From: Actinomycetota bacterium
GTDB taxonomy: Bacteria > Actinomycetota > Humimicrobiia > Humimicrobiales > Humimicrobiaceae
Direction of reading: 5' to 3'
Length of the DNA: 10,623 nt
Assembly: GCA_016932375.1 (NCBI GenBank)
Contig: JAFGDA010000161.1
Coordinates: 1 to 10,623 of the forward strand
Below are positions 1 through 6,180 of this stretch, in pieces; position 1 is the stretch's first letter; each line of letters begins with the position of its first letter. Below the pieces are notes generated by a model. The model saw only the letters and a list, made by a program, of their open reading frames with translations, was not told the origin of the DNA and ran no database searches. Both the position numbers and the translations under genes were made by a program.

Positions 1-642
1 TATTACAAGAAGAATCCCTTCCCTTATGTCAAGAAATGCTTTTTTATCTATAAAAATATTGCTTAGCCCTCTTACAGGGCTGAAATACAGTTTTTCTTCC
101 TGGAGGCTGTATTTTAAGCCGGTGGTCTTTTTAAAATAGGTATAGGGCGAAAGGGACATCAGGGTCAGGAGCTTATCCGGCTCCCCAATGACAGCTGCTG
201 GTTTCCTGATTACAAATATTTCATTTTTATCTGTAATAATCCTGACATCCTTATCCTCAATCCTTGGCCAGGCAAGGAGCATGATGTTTGCAAGGCTGTG
301 GTCGATCCTGTCTCCCAGCGCCCCGGTAATTATTATCCTCGATTCACCCATACCAAGGGCATAATCAAGGGCCAGCTGGGTATCGGTTTCATCTTTTTCA
401 GGAGAGGTTGAGATAAATCTTGTCCTCGCAGAATTTTCCCTGATTTTTTCCTTATCGGTTATCCTTATACTATCCATATCTCCTATCACCACATCCGGCA
501 GCAGCCCCATCTTGAGGGCATTGTTTGCTCCTCCATCAGCACTTATTACCATGTCACTTTTGTTGAATCCGTAATAATTCGTTATCCTGTCTAACATTTT
601 GCCTGGATCCCCGATTGATCCATTTGCCACTATAAGAATCAT
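1..642 (-). CDS. thiN: Thiamine pyrophosphokinase, 3' end cut by the window edge
   Basis: This gene runs leftward off the window. It transfers pyrophosphate from ATP to thiamine, making the cofactor thiamine diphosphate (TPP) in the cytoplasm. The 214 visible codons are open without a stop. The translation starts MILIVANG and carries the family signatures SADGGANNAL (residues 34-43), GDMDSI (54-59, acidic metal/ATP site), KDETDTQLAL (83-92) and GALGDRIDHSLANI (107-120). The C-terminal substrate part follows, with GLKYSL near 175 and RGLSN near 191. The last visible residues (EGILLVI) resemble the usual end of the family, so only a few codons should be missing. The ATG is preceded by AAAGGGAGCTTC, a good ribosome binding site. 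A TPP riboswitch and terminator lie in the leader, which independently supports the identification. The gene is divergent from hrcA. Confidence 0.93.
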   Translation of the reverse strand, partial: MILIVANGSIGDPGKMLDRITNYYGFNKSDMVISADGGANNALKMGLLPDVVIGDMDSIRITDKEKIRENSARTRFISTSPEKDETDTQLALDYALGMGESRIIITGALGDRIDHSLANIMLLAWPRIEDKDVRIITDKNEIFVIRKPAAVIGEPDKLLTLMSLSPYTYFKKTTGLKYSLQEEKLYFSPVRGLSNIFIDKKAFLDIREGILLVI

Positions 643-712
643 GAAGCTCCCTTTCTTATTAATAAGAGGTCCTTCAGGTTAAGTAAATTGACCATTTTTA
701 TAAAATAAAAAA

Positions 713-739
713 ACTACCAACCTGACATAGATTAGTAGT
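713..739 (-). terminator. Intrinsic terminator of the TPP riboswitch expression platform
   Basis: Read on the minus strand, ACTACTAATC pairs over 10 bp (two G-U pairs) with GGTTGGTAGT around a 7-base loop, followed by a run of U at about 712-707. It lies between the TPP aptamer and the thiN start, so it should stop transcription when TPP is bound. The stem is also followed by TTTTTT on the plus strand (741-746), so it could terminate in both directions. The loop and 3' arm contain GTCAGGTT, complementary to the aptamer segment AACCTGAC, which gives a competing antiterminator pairing. Confidence 0.85.
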
Positions 740-753
740 CTTTTTTAAGAGAG

Positions 754-847
754 ATACTTTTCCTACGCTAGTATTATCTAGGTCAGGTTTAAAGGGTCGA
801 CAGTGCATCCTGCCCTCTCAGCCTGTTAACCAGGCTCCCCCAAGTAC
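754..847 (-). ncRNA. TPP (THI-box) riboswitch aptamer
   Basis: The minus strand shows the conserved blocks of the TPP riboswitch in order. These are GGGGGAGCC near the 5' end, GGCTGAGA (823-816), ACCCTT (797-792), AACCTGAC (789-782) and GATAATACTAGCGTAGGAA (778-760), the last close to the known consensus GGATAATGCCAGCGTAGGGA. A closing P1 stem can be drawn from GTACTT (847-842) with AAGTAT (759-754). The aptamer lies about 110 bases upstream of the thiN ATG with a terminator between them. The expected logic is that bound TPP stabilises the aptamer, frees the terminator arms and lowers thiN expression. This is known behaviour of the class; the individual pairings here are read by eye. Confidence 0.95.
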
Positions 848-921
848 TGGCTTATTTAATTTTCAAACATAATTATTTATAATATAATTCAGCCGTAGAA
901 CATTATTTCAAGTACTACTGG

Positions 922-950
922 ATAATAGCACAAACTGAAAATCATGGCAA
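922..950 (-). promoter_or_regulatory. Sigma-A-like promoter for the TPP riboswitch-thiN transcript
   Basis: On the minus strand TTGCCA (950-945) is separated by 17 bases from TATTAT (927-922). Both hexamers are close to the consensus and the spacing is optimal. Transcription would start near 915, about 70 bases before the aptamer. A second, weaker arrangement lies closer, with TTGAAA (911-906) and an AT-rich -10 region around 885-880. The site overlaps the leader of the divergent hrcA gene. Confidence 0.55.
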
Positions 951-962
951 TATGGCTAATAT
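935..962 (+). promoter_or_regulatory. Weak candidate promoter for hrcA
   Basis: CTGAAA (935-940) and TAATAT (957-962) are separated by 16 bases; each matches the sigma-A consensus at four of six positions. The -10-like hexamer is in the first copy of a 12-base tandem repeat, and an identical TAATAT is in the second copy (969-974). The site overlaps the opposite-strand thiN promoter. It is only a candidate, chosen because nothing better is visible upstream of hrcA. Confidence 0.25.
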
Positions 963-984
963 AAGGGCTAATATAAGGGCTTAT
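954..984 (+). repeat. 12-base tandem repeat in the hrcA leader
   Basis: The unit GGCTAATATAAG occurs twice in exact tandem (954-965 and 966-977) and begins a third time as GGCTTAT (978-984). It lies 31-61 bases upstream of the hrcA ATG. No CIRCE-type operator (TTAGCACTC-N9-GAGTGCTAA) is present here, so the repeat is the only obvious structure in the leader besides promoter-like hexamers. Confidence 0.8.
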
Positions 985-1014
985 TCAGGAGACGTATGCA
1001 GGGGTTTATAAAAG

Positions 1015-2055
1015 ATGAGATTGACTGAAAGAAAAAAAACGATACTGAGGGAGGTTGTGACAAGATTTATCGATGATGCTGAGCCCGTATCTTCGGGTAA
1101 GGTCGCTGCCGGACCGGGGATGGGTATAAGTTCGGCCACCATAAGAAGGGAAATGTCCGAGCTTGAAAAAATGGGATACCTGGCCCATCCTCACACTTCA
1201 GCCGGAAGAGTTCCAACTGACAGGGGTTACCGTTTTTATGTAGATAATATTGTGGAAGAGGTACATGACTGGGGTATGGTCTCATGTGGTAACATTCCGG
1301 ATATAAAACTCGAATTCAGCCATAATATGGAAATTGAAGCTATTTTAAAAAAGTCATCGGAAATGCTTGCCGAATTGACAAATTACCTTTCCATGATAGT
1401 GGCTCCGGCGATTTACCAGAGCAGGTTTAAGCATATCGAGCTATTAAAATTCGATGCCGGTAATTTCCTTATGGTGCTCATAACTGATACCGGCAGGGTA
1501 TACAAACGCAATTTTATCCTTGAGGGAAAATATACGGACCTTGACCTTCAGGGTGCTGCAAATATAATGAATTCACAACTCAGGGATAAAAATATAATGG
1601 ATATAAGTTCCGGGGACCTTAAGGTGGAAGAAAATGATTTCAGGTTCCTGCTTCTTATAAAAAAGATATTGGAACTTATAAAAGACTGTATTAAGGAAAA
1701 CCTCCTGTATAACAGGATATTCGTACATGGTACCTCGGTAATACTGAGGCAGCCGGAGTTCATAGATCTCAAGAAAATACAGGACATGCTGGGGGTAATT
1801 GAAAACGAGTACCTGCTTATGAAGATGCTCCTTGATTTTTCTGATGAAAATAGGTTTGTGGTAAAAATAGGATCCGAACTCGTGGAAGGCGGGACTGGTG
1901 AATTAAGCCTGATTGCCTCAAAATACAGGATAGGGGGCAACTCGTCAGGAGCCATAGGTATCCTCGGTCCAAAAAGGATGAATTATCAGAGGGTTATAAA
2001 TATACTGGAGATATTCAGGAGCAATCTTACAAGGGTTTTTGATTCAAGGGCCTGA
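1015..2055 (+). CDS. hrcA: Heat-inducible transcription repressor HrcA
   Basis: HrcA is the repressor of class I heat-shock genes; in studied bacteria it binds CIRCE operators and needs GroE to fold. The 346-residue length is normal. An N-terminal winged helix-turn-helix (about 1-75) includes SATIRREMSELEKMGYL (40-56), followed by the family hallmark HPHTSAGRVPTDRGYRFYVD (58-77). The remainder is the GAF-like dimerisation domain with an inserted segment, and it contains the conserved stretch GTSVILRQPEF. The ATG is the first possible start, because an in-frame TAA lies two codons upstream; AGGGG about 10 bases before it is the likely ribosome binding site. dnaJ follows after 275 bases, without the grpE-dnaK pair usual in Firmicutes. 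No CIRCE element precedes either gene, so self-regulation cannot be shown from this window. Confidence 0.95.
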   Translation: MRLTERKKTILREVVTRFIDDAEPVSSGKVAAGPGMGISSATIRREMSELEKMGYLAHPHTSAGRVPTDRGYRFYVDNIVEEVHDWGMVSCGNIPDIKLEFSHNMEIEAILKKSSEMLAELTNYLSMIVAPAIYQSRFKHIELLKFDAGNFLMVLITDTGRVYKRNFILEGKYTDLDLQGAANIMNSQLRDKNIMDISSGDLKVEENDFRFLLLIKKILELIKDCIKENLLYNRIFVHGTSVILRQPEFIDLKKIQDMLGVIENEYLLMKMLLDFSDENRFVVKIGSELVEGGTGELSLIASKYRIGGNSSGAIGILGPKRMNYQRVINILEIFRSNLTRVFDSRA

Positions 2056-2111
2056 TGGTATATTAGAGGACCAGAGCGCCTACCGGCAGGAATTACCCTA
2101 TTATATGATAT

Positions 2112-2134
2112 AAGTATAATTAAAGTATAATTAA
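2112..2134 (+). repeat. 11-base-period repeat containing two TATAAT hexamers
   Basis: AAGTATAATTAA occurs at 2112-2123 and again at 2123-2134, sharing one base. Each copy holds a perfect TATAAT (2115-2120 and 2126-2131). No convincing -35 box sits at the right distance: TTACCC at 2093-2098 is weak. It may be a poor promoter region or simply AT-rich spacer after hrcA. Confidence 0.5.
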
Positions 2135-2143
2135 TATATTACT

Positions 2144-2206
2144 CTAAACGCATTACCTGAAGGCACATTCTAAACGCATTTCCCGGGGATATATTCTAAG
2201 GGTTGC
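2144..2206 (+). repeat. Direct repeats with 26-base period upstream of dnaJ
   Basis: CTAAACGCATT occurs exactly at 2144-2154 and 2170-2180. A degenerate third copy (CTAAGGGTT) starts at 2196, so all three begin exactly 26 bases apart. The second and third copies are each preceded by ATT. The intervening bases differ. The array lies between hrcA and the likely dnaJ promoter. Regular spacing of about 2.5 helical turns could suit a DNA-binding protein, but no known operator is recognised. Confidence 0.65.
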
Positions 2207-2246
2207 AACTTCATGGAGTTATTCTGGAAAAAAAAATCAAAATAAG

Positions 2247-2275
2247 TTATCATTTCTCCGCCGCAGTCTTATTAT
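2247..2275 (+). promoter_or_regulatory. Candidate promoter for dnaJ-rsmE-mtaB
   Basis: TTATCA (2247-2252) and TATTAT (2270-2275) are separated by 17 bases. They match the sigma-A consensus at four and five of six positions. Transcription would start near 2282, about 50 bases before the dnaJ start codon. The 26-base-period repeats lie about 40-100 bases upstream of the -35 box. Confidence 0.45.
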
Positions 2276-2330
2276 ACTGTGTATTAAATGTGAGATCTGG
2301 AAGTCGGAATCTTTTTTGAGGTGATAGATT

Positions 2331-3419
2331 TTGGTAGAGGGAAGAAGAGATTACTACGAGGTGCTCGGGCTTTCACGCACCTGCACAAAAGAAGAAATAA
2401 AAAAGTCTTACAGGAGGCTGGCGCATAAGTACCACCCTGATGTCAATAATGGGGATCCGGAAGCTGAGGAAAAGTTCAAGGAACTCTCAGAGGCTTATGC
2501 GGTGCTTTCCGATGATAAAAAAAGGGACCATTATGATCACTATGGGTTTTCAAGGTCTCTTTTTGATGATTTTGACCCGGGAAGTGTGTTTTCCGAATTT
2601 GGTTTTGGGGATATATTTGATGCTTTCTTTGGCACAGGTTTCGGCAGGGGCTTTTCACAAAGAAGTGCCAGGAGCAGGCAGCGCGGGTCGGATATTTTTA
2701 TCGACCAGGGGATTAGCTTTAAGGAATCTGCATTCGGGATAAAAAAGGAGATAGAATACGAACTGGATGAGATATGTGATGGCTGCGGAGGACGTGGAAG
2801 CCAGGAAGAAGATGGAATAGAGACCTGCAGTACCTGCGGTGGCATGGGAAAGGTGAGGATTGCGCGCCAGACATTTATAGGGAGTATTGTTACCACAGCC
2901 ACATGCGAGGATTGCCATGGTACAGGTAAAGTAATAAAAAAACCCTGCAGCAAGTGTAATGGCAAAGGGTACCGTAAAGTAAAAAAGAAAATCAAGGTGG
3001 ATATTCCGGCAGGAATACACGATGGGGACCAGTTAAGGGTAAGCGGTAAGGGTAATTCTCCCGGCATGGATTCTATAAGTGGAGACCTTTTTATAAATGT
3101 CAGGGTAGCTGCCCATGAGGCCTTTAGAAGAGAGAACGATGATGTAATATCGGAGGTAGAAATATCATTTGCCCAGGCTGCCCTTGGATGCAAACTTGAA
3201 GTTGAAACACTGGATGGCATGGAAAAGATTGCCATCAGGCCCGGGACACAGCCTCTTACAAAGATAGTGTTGAAGTCAAGAGGTTTTGTACAGCTTAATG
3301 GTTATCGCAGGGGAAACCATATAATAAATGTGGTTGTGAAAATACCGGAAAAGCTTGGCAGGGAAGAGAGGGAGCTTCTTTACAGGTACGCAAGGGGGCG
3401 AAAGGAAATAGTTAACTGA
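2331..3419 (+). CDS. dnaJ: Chaperone protein DnaJ (DnaJ2-like type I J-protein)
   Basis: DnaJ stimulates DnaK ATPase and delivers unfolded substrates. This 362-residue protein is a complete type I member. The J-domain (about 6-72) carries HPD at 35-37. A short Gly/Phe region spans about 73-119. The zinc-binding domain has all four CxxCxGxG repeats, with cysteines at 149/152, 166/169, 192/195 and 206/209, and substrate-binding beta-domains follow. RQTFIGSIV between the zinc repeats and VETLDGMEKIAIRPGTQ near the end resemble actinobacterial DnaJ2, which also sits after hrcA without dnaK. The start is TTG: GAGGTGAT at 2318-2325 is a strong ribosome binding site about 5 bases before it, and an in-frame TAG two codons upstream excludes a longer form. 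The stop is two bases before rsmE, implying one transcript. A second dnaJ beside dnaK elsewhere in the genome is likely but not visible. Confidence 0.95.
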   Translation: MVEGRRDYYEVLGLSRTCTKEEIKKSYRRLAHKYHPDVNNGDPEAEEKFKELSEAYAVLSDDKKRDHYDHYGFSRSLFDDFDPGSVFSEFGFGDIFDAFFGTGFGRGFSQRSARSRQRGSDIFIDQGISFKESAFGIKKEIEYELDEICDGCGGRGSQEEDGIETCSTCGGMGKVRIARQTFIGSIVTTATCEDCHGTGKVIKKPCSKCNGKGYRKVKKKIKVDIPAGIHDGDQLRVSGKGNSPGMDSISGDLFINVRVAAHEAFRRENDDVISEVEISFAQAALGCKLEVETLDGMEKIAIRPGTQPLTKIVLKSRGFVQLNGYRRGNHIINVVVKIPEKLGREERELLYRYARGRKEIVN

Positions 3420-3421
3420 AA

Positions 3422-4153
3422 ATGAGCTACCCATATTTTTTCAGGGACCGGAAAGATATCAAAAACGGCAGGTTTGTCCTGACCGGCCATGATTACAGGC
3501 ATCTTGTAAATGTCCTGCGGAGCAGGGCAGGGGACCGGGTAGAGGTATCTGATAATGAGAAATACAGGTATTTTACAAGTATCGGGGAAATAGGCAGGCA
3601 CAGTGCAGAATTGATTATCGAAAATAAGGTAGCTTTAATAAAGAGGGGACCCCGGGTGGCTTTATTCCAGTGTATCCTCAAGAGAAATGCTATGGAGATG
3701 GTGATACAGAAAGCAACCGAAATAGGTGCAGCTACAATTACTCCAGTTTTCAGCAGCAGGGTTGTGCCAGGTTTCAGGATTGCCGAAGGAAAGCTTGACC
3801 GGTGGCAGAAGATTGCAGACGAAGCATCCATGCAGTGTAAGAGGGATTTCAGGTGTCTTATTTTACCCCCTACCGGGATTCCTGATATAAAATTGGAACT
3901 CTACGATATTTTTTTTCTTCCGTATGAACATGCAGGTCAAAATGGGGATAACCCTGAAAAGATGATTCCTCAAATGAAGAAGTCCGGTAATATTGCTTTT
4001 ATAGTGGGACCCGAAGGAGGTTTTACCAGGAATGAAGTCCTGGACCTTAATAAGAAAGGCGCAATCCCTTTAAGTCTCGGAAAGAACATTCTCAGGGCCG
4101 AAACAGCTTCAATATATTTTCTTTCGGTACTGGATTTTTTATTGAGGGCTTAA
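3422..4153 (+). CDS. rsmE: 16S rRNA (uracil-1498-N3)-methyltransferase RsmE
   Basis: RsmE methylates N3 of U1498 in helix 44 of 16S rRNA, using S-adenosylmethionine, on the assembled small subunit. The 243 residues fit the family. An N-terminal PUA-like RNA-binding part (about 1-75) includes GHDYRHLVNVLRSRAGD. The SPOUT/trefoil-knot domain includes QKATEIGAATITPVFSSR (around 101-118), GPEGGFTRNEV (196-206) and LRAETASIYFL near 226-236; the last two form the cofactor-binding knot. The ATG lies two bases after the dnaJ stop. The nearest Shine-Dalgarno-like AAAGGA is about 15 bases upstream, so translation may depend on coupling to dnaJ. The placement after dnaJ is conserved in many Gram-positive genomes. 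Confidence 0.93.
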   Translation: MSYPYFFRDRKDIKNGRFVLTGHDYRHLVNVLRSRAGDRVEVSDNEKYRYFTSIGEIGRHSAELIIENKVALIKRGPRVALFQCILKRNAMEMVIQKATEIGAATITPVFSSRVVPGFRIAEGKLDRWQKIADEASMQCKRDFRCLILPPTGIPDIKLELYDIFFLPYEHAGQNGDNPEKMIPQMKKSGNIAFIVGPEGGFTRNEVLDLNKKGAIPLSLGKNILRAETASIYFLSVLDFLLRA

Positions 4154-4190
4154 GCCCTGGAAAATTATTTTAGGCCAAACCCAAAAAAAT

Positions 4191-5663
4191 ATGCATAATT
4201 TACCTGATAAAATGGTCAACCGGGAAAATATTAAATTTTCTATAAATACACTCGGATGCAGGCTCAATCACAGTGAATCGGATATGATAGCAAGGGAACT
4301 AATATCTTCCGGGATGAAGCTTGTCTCGCTGCAGGGTAATCCTGACCTTTGCATTTTAAATACCTGTACGGTCACAGCCCGCAGTGACAGTAAAACCCGT
4401 CAATTGATAGGCAGGATCCGTTCACTAAATCAAAGTGCAAAAATAATTGTCACCGGCTGCTTTGTAAAATTTAACCGTGCCTACCTAAAAAGGTCAGGCA
4501 ATATACACATAGTTGAAAATAATCAAAAAGAAGGCATTCCTGCGATAGCCTGGAACCTGTTCGATAAAAAAACAAATACATGGGACGGTTTATGTGAAGA
4601 TGTTGAATCCGGCAGGGAAAAACAGGTTTCCATGCATTCGAGACCGCTTGTAAAGATCCAGGACGGCTGCCAGCAGAACTGTGCATATTGCATAATACCG
4701 CTTGTAAGGGGAAAATACAGGAGCATGGGACTTGAAAGAATACTCGGACAGATAAGGTACTTTGAGGAACAGGGATTTGAGGAAGTTGTCCTGACAGGTG
4801 TTCATATAGGGAAATATGGGGTCGACCTAAAAGAAGGCAATAAAGGTGAAGGTGAAAGTAATTGCCTTAAAGCAGGCATTGGAGTACCCGGGGAAAACAT
4901 GGATGTTTTTAATAAAGTTGTTGACGGTTCAAAAACTAAATTCATCAGGGAATATTGTCCCGGTAACCTTAGCAACCTTATCAAGGTAATACTCGGGGAA
5001 TCACAAATTAAAAGGATAAGGTTGAGTTCCATAGAAGTCAATGAGTTAGATGACAGTCTTCTTGAGATCCTTGTAAAAAACAGGGATAGAATTGCACCCC
5101 ACCTCCATATCCCGCTGCAGAGCGGAAGTGACTCAATGCTTGGCAGGATGGGCAGGCCGTATACTTCAATGTATTTTAAAAATGTGGTAAAAAAGGTAAG
5201 GGATATCTGGCCGGACGTTGCCATTACAACGGATATTATAGTGGGTTTTCCGGGCGAGGGAAAAAGTGATTTCAGCGATACCCTTGAAATGGTAGAGTAT
5301 ATTAATTTCAGCAAATTACATGTATTTAAATATTCTGCCCGTCTACAGACAAAAGCGGCAGGGATGGATGGAAAAGTAAGCGAAGAAGTAAAAAACGTAA
5401 GGAGTTCTGTTTTGAGAGAGATGGGTGACAGGATGCGCAAAGACTATATAAAAAAGAACCTCAGTCAAAAGCTTGAAACAGTATGCGAAAAATTCCACGG
5501 AGACACCAAACTTATATCAGGCACCTCTGGAAATTATATTAAAACTTATTTCCTATCAGGCCCAAAGAGGTTTTCCGGTATAAGGGGAAAAATAGTGACC
5601 ATAGAGCCGCTTTCAAGGTATGAAGGGGGAATATTGGGAAACTTGAGCAAAACGGCCCAATAA
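4191..5663 (+). CDS. mtaB: tRNA ms2t6A37 methylthiotransferase MtaB, with an internal insertion
   Basis: MtaB converts t6A to ms2t6A at position 37 of ANN-decoding tRNAs, using two Fe-S clusters and radical SAM chemistry. The N-terminal UPF0004 domain has its three cluster cysteines at C23 (LGCRLN), C59 (NTCTVT) and C90 (VTGCF). The radical SAM motif CQQNCAYC is at 160-167. Later radical SAM segments include RLSSIEVNELDD, HIPLQSGSDSMLGRMGR and TTDIIVGFPGE. A TRAM-like C-terminal region follows. LGCRLNHSE indicates the MtaB rather than the MiaB or RimO subfamily. At 490 residues it is longer than usual: about 45 residues (214-258) are inserted between GKYGVDL and NLSNLIKVIL, including two extra cysteines (C225, C256). 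The start is uncertain: no clear ribosome binding site precedes the ATG, and M8 is an alternative. The gap to rsmE is 37 bases. Confidence 0.93.
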   Translation: MHNLPDKMVNRENIKFSINTLGCRLNHSESDMIARELISSGMKLVSLQGNPDLCILNTCTVTARSDSKTRQLIGRIRSLNQSAKIIVTGCFVKFNRAYLKRSGNIHIVENNQKEGIPAIAWNLFDKKTNTWDGLCEDVESGREKQVSMHSRPLVKIQDGCQQNCAYCIIPLVRGKYRSMGLERILGQIRYFEEQGFEEVVLTGVHIGKYGVDLKEGNKGEGESNCLKAGIGVPGENMDVFNKVVDGSKTKFIREYCPGNLSNLIKVILGESQIKRIRLSSIEVNELDDSLLEILVKNRDRIAPHLHIPLQSGSDSMLGRMGRPYTSMYFKNVVKKVRDIWPDVAITTDIIVGFPGEGKSDFSDTLEMVEYINFSKLHVFKYSARLQTKAAGMDGKVSEEVKNVRSSVLREMGDRMRKDYIKKNLSQKLETVCEKFHGDTKLISGTSGNYIKTYFLSGPKRFSGIRGKIVTIEPLSRYEGGILGNLSKTAQ

Positions 5664-5691
5664 TTGTAAAATATTAAAAAAATAGTATAAT
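5664..5691 (+). promoter_or_regulatory. Candidate promoter upstream of the HIT gene
   Basis: TTGTAA (5664-5669) and a perfect TATAAT (5686-5691) are 16 bases apart in an AT-rich gap of 134 bases after mtaB. Transcription would start near 5698, leaving a leader of about 100 bases before the HIT start. A second TATAAT lies at 5720-5725 without a good -35 box. A small hairpin, TAAGCA-TTT-TGCTTA, is at 5731-5745 and has no U-run, so it is not a terminator. Together these suggest that the right half of the cluster can be transcribed independently. Confidence 0.5.
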
Positions 5692-5727
5692 CACGACTTC
5701 AGGATTAAAATAGATATTGTATAATCA
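5685..5727 (+). repeat. Direct repeat GTATAATCA around two -10-like boxes
   Basis: GTATAATCA occurs at 5685-5693 and 5719-5727, a spacing of 34 bases, each copy containing a perfect TATAAT. The sequence after both copies remains similar (cGA and gGA). The pair may be two tandem promoters or a duplicated promoter fragment; it may also be chance in AT-rich DNA. Confidence 0.5.
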
Positions 5728-5797
5728 GGATAAGCATTTTGCTTAAAGTAGAATAAGAAAAAATGATGAATATTAAAAATAAAAAATTAAATTAACC

Positions 5798-6142
5798 ATG
5801 GAGGATTGCCTGTTCTGTAAAATTGCAAACGGGGAGATAGGCAGCGATATTGTCTATGAGAACGAAAAAGTGATAGCCTTTAAGGATATATCACCAAAGG
5901 CGCCTGTACATATACTGGTTATCCCGAAGAAACATATTTCTTCTATAATGGAAATAGGAAGGCTAAACAGTGAAGAGTTATCGGAGCTAATGAAGGCTAT
6001 TTCCAATATTGCAATTCAATTTGAACTTCTTACCGATGGATTCAGGGTGGTGACAAATACAGGTGAAGGTGCCGGTCAGACTGTGGATCATCTGCATTTC
6101 CATATTTTAGGAAAAAGACAGTTCGGCTGGCCTCCTGGATAA
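5798..6142 (+). CDS. HIT-family protein, HinT-like purine nucleoside phosphoramidase
   Basis: HIT proteins of this branch hydrolyse AMP-lysine or other purine nucleoside phosphoramidates; the physiological substrate is often unknown. The 114 residues form one complete HIT domain. The N-terminal CLFCKIANGEI (4-14) has the paired cysteines of the CxxC-type HinT group. IPKKHISSI lies in the middle, and the catalytic histidine triad HLHFHIL is at 98-104. The end, GWPPG, is typical of bacterial and eukaryotic HinT. No Shine-Dalgarno sequence precedes the ATG; the leader is nearly all A and T. phoH follows after 38 bases. The HIT-phoH neighbourhood is shared with actinobacterial clusters. Possible gene names differ between genomes (hinT, hit, ycfF), so none is assigned. 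Confidence 0.92.
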   Translation: MEDCLFCKIANGEIGSDIVYENEKVIAFKDISPKAPVHILVIPKKHISSIMEIGRLNSEELSELMKAISNIAIQFELLTDGFRVVTNTGEGAGQTVDHLHFHILGKRQFGWPPG

Positions 6143-6180
6143 GTCCTTTGTGGTAAAACTTCAGTAAAAATGAAAAAAAA

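Noticed and set aside
870..1014. CIRCE operator expected upstream of hrcA
   Set aside because: Neither TTAGCACTC nor GAGTGCTAA, nor a close inverted-repeat variant, is present; the isolated TAGCAC near 926-931 has no partner.
2071..2092. Near-palindrome CCTACCGGCAGG after hrcA as a terminator
   Set aside because: The arms are short, contain a mismatch, have no loop and are not followed by a U-run.
2144..2206. 26-base-period repeats as a small CRISPR array
   Set aside because: Repeat units are only 11 bases with a degenerate third copy, spacers are 15 bases, and no cas genes are nearby.
2540..3235. Long open frame on the minus strand opposite dnaJ
   Set aside because: It is antisense to a complete, well-recognised DnaJ and shows no family features.
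4802..5440. Open frame on the minus strand opposite mtaB
   Set aside because: It is antisense to conserved radical SAM coding sequence and has low-complexity Ser/Leu composition typical of shadow frames.
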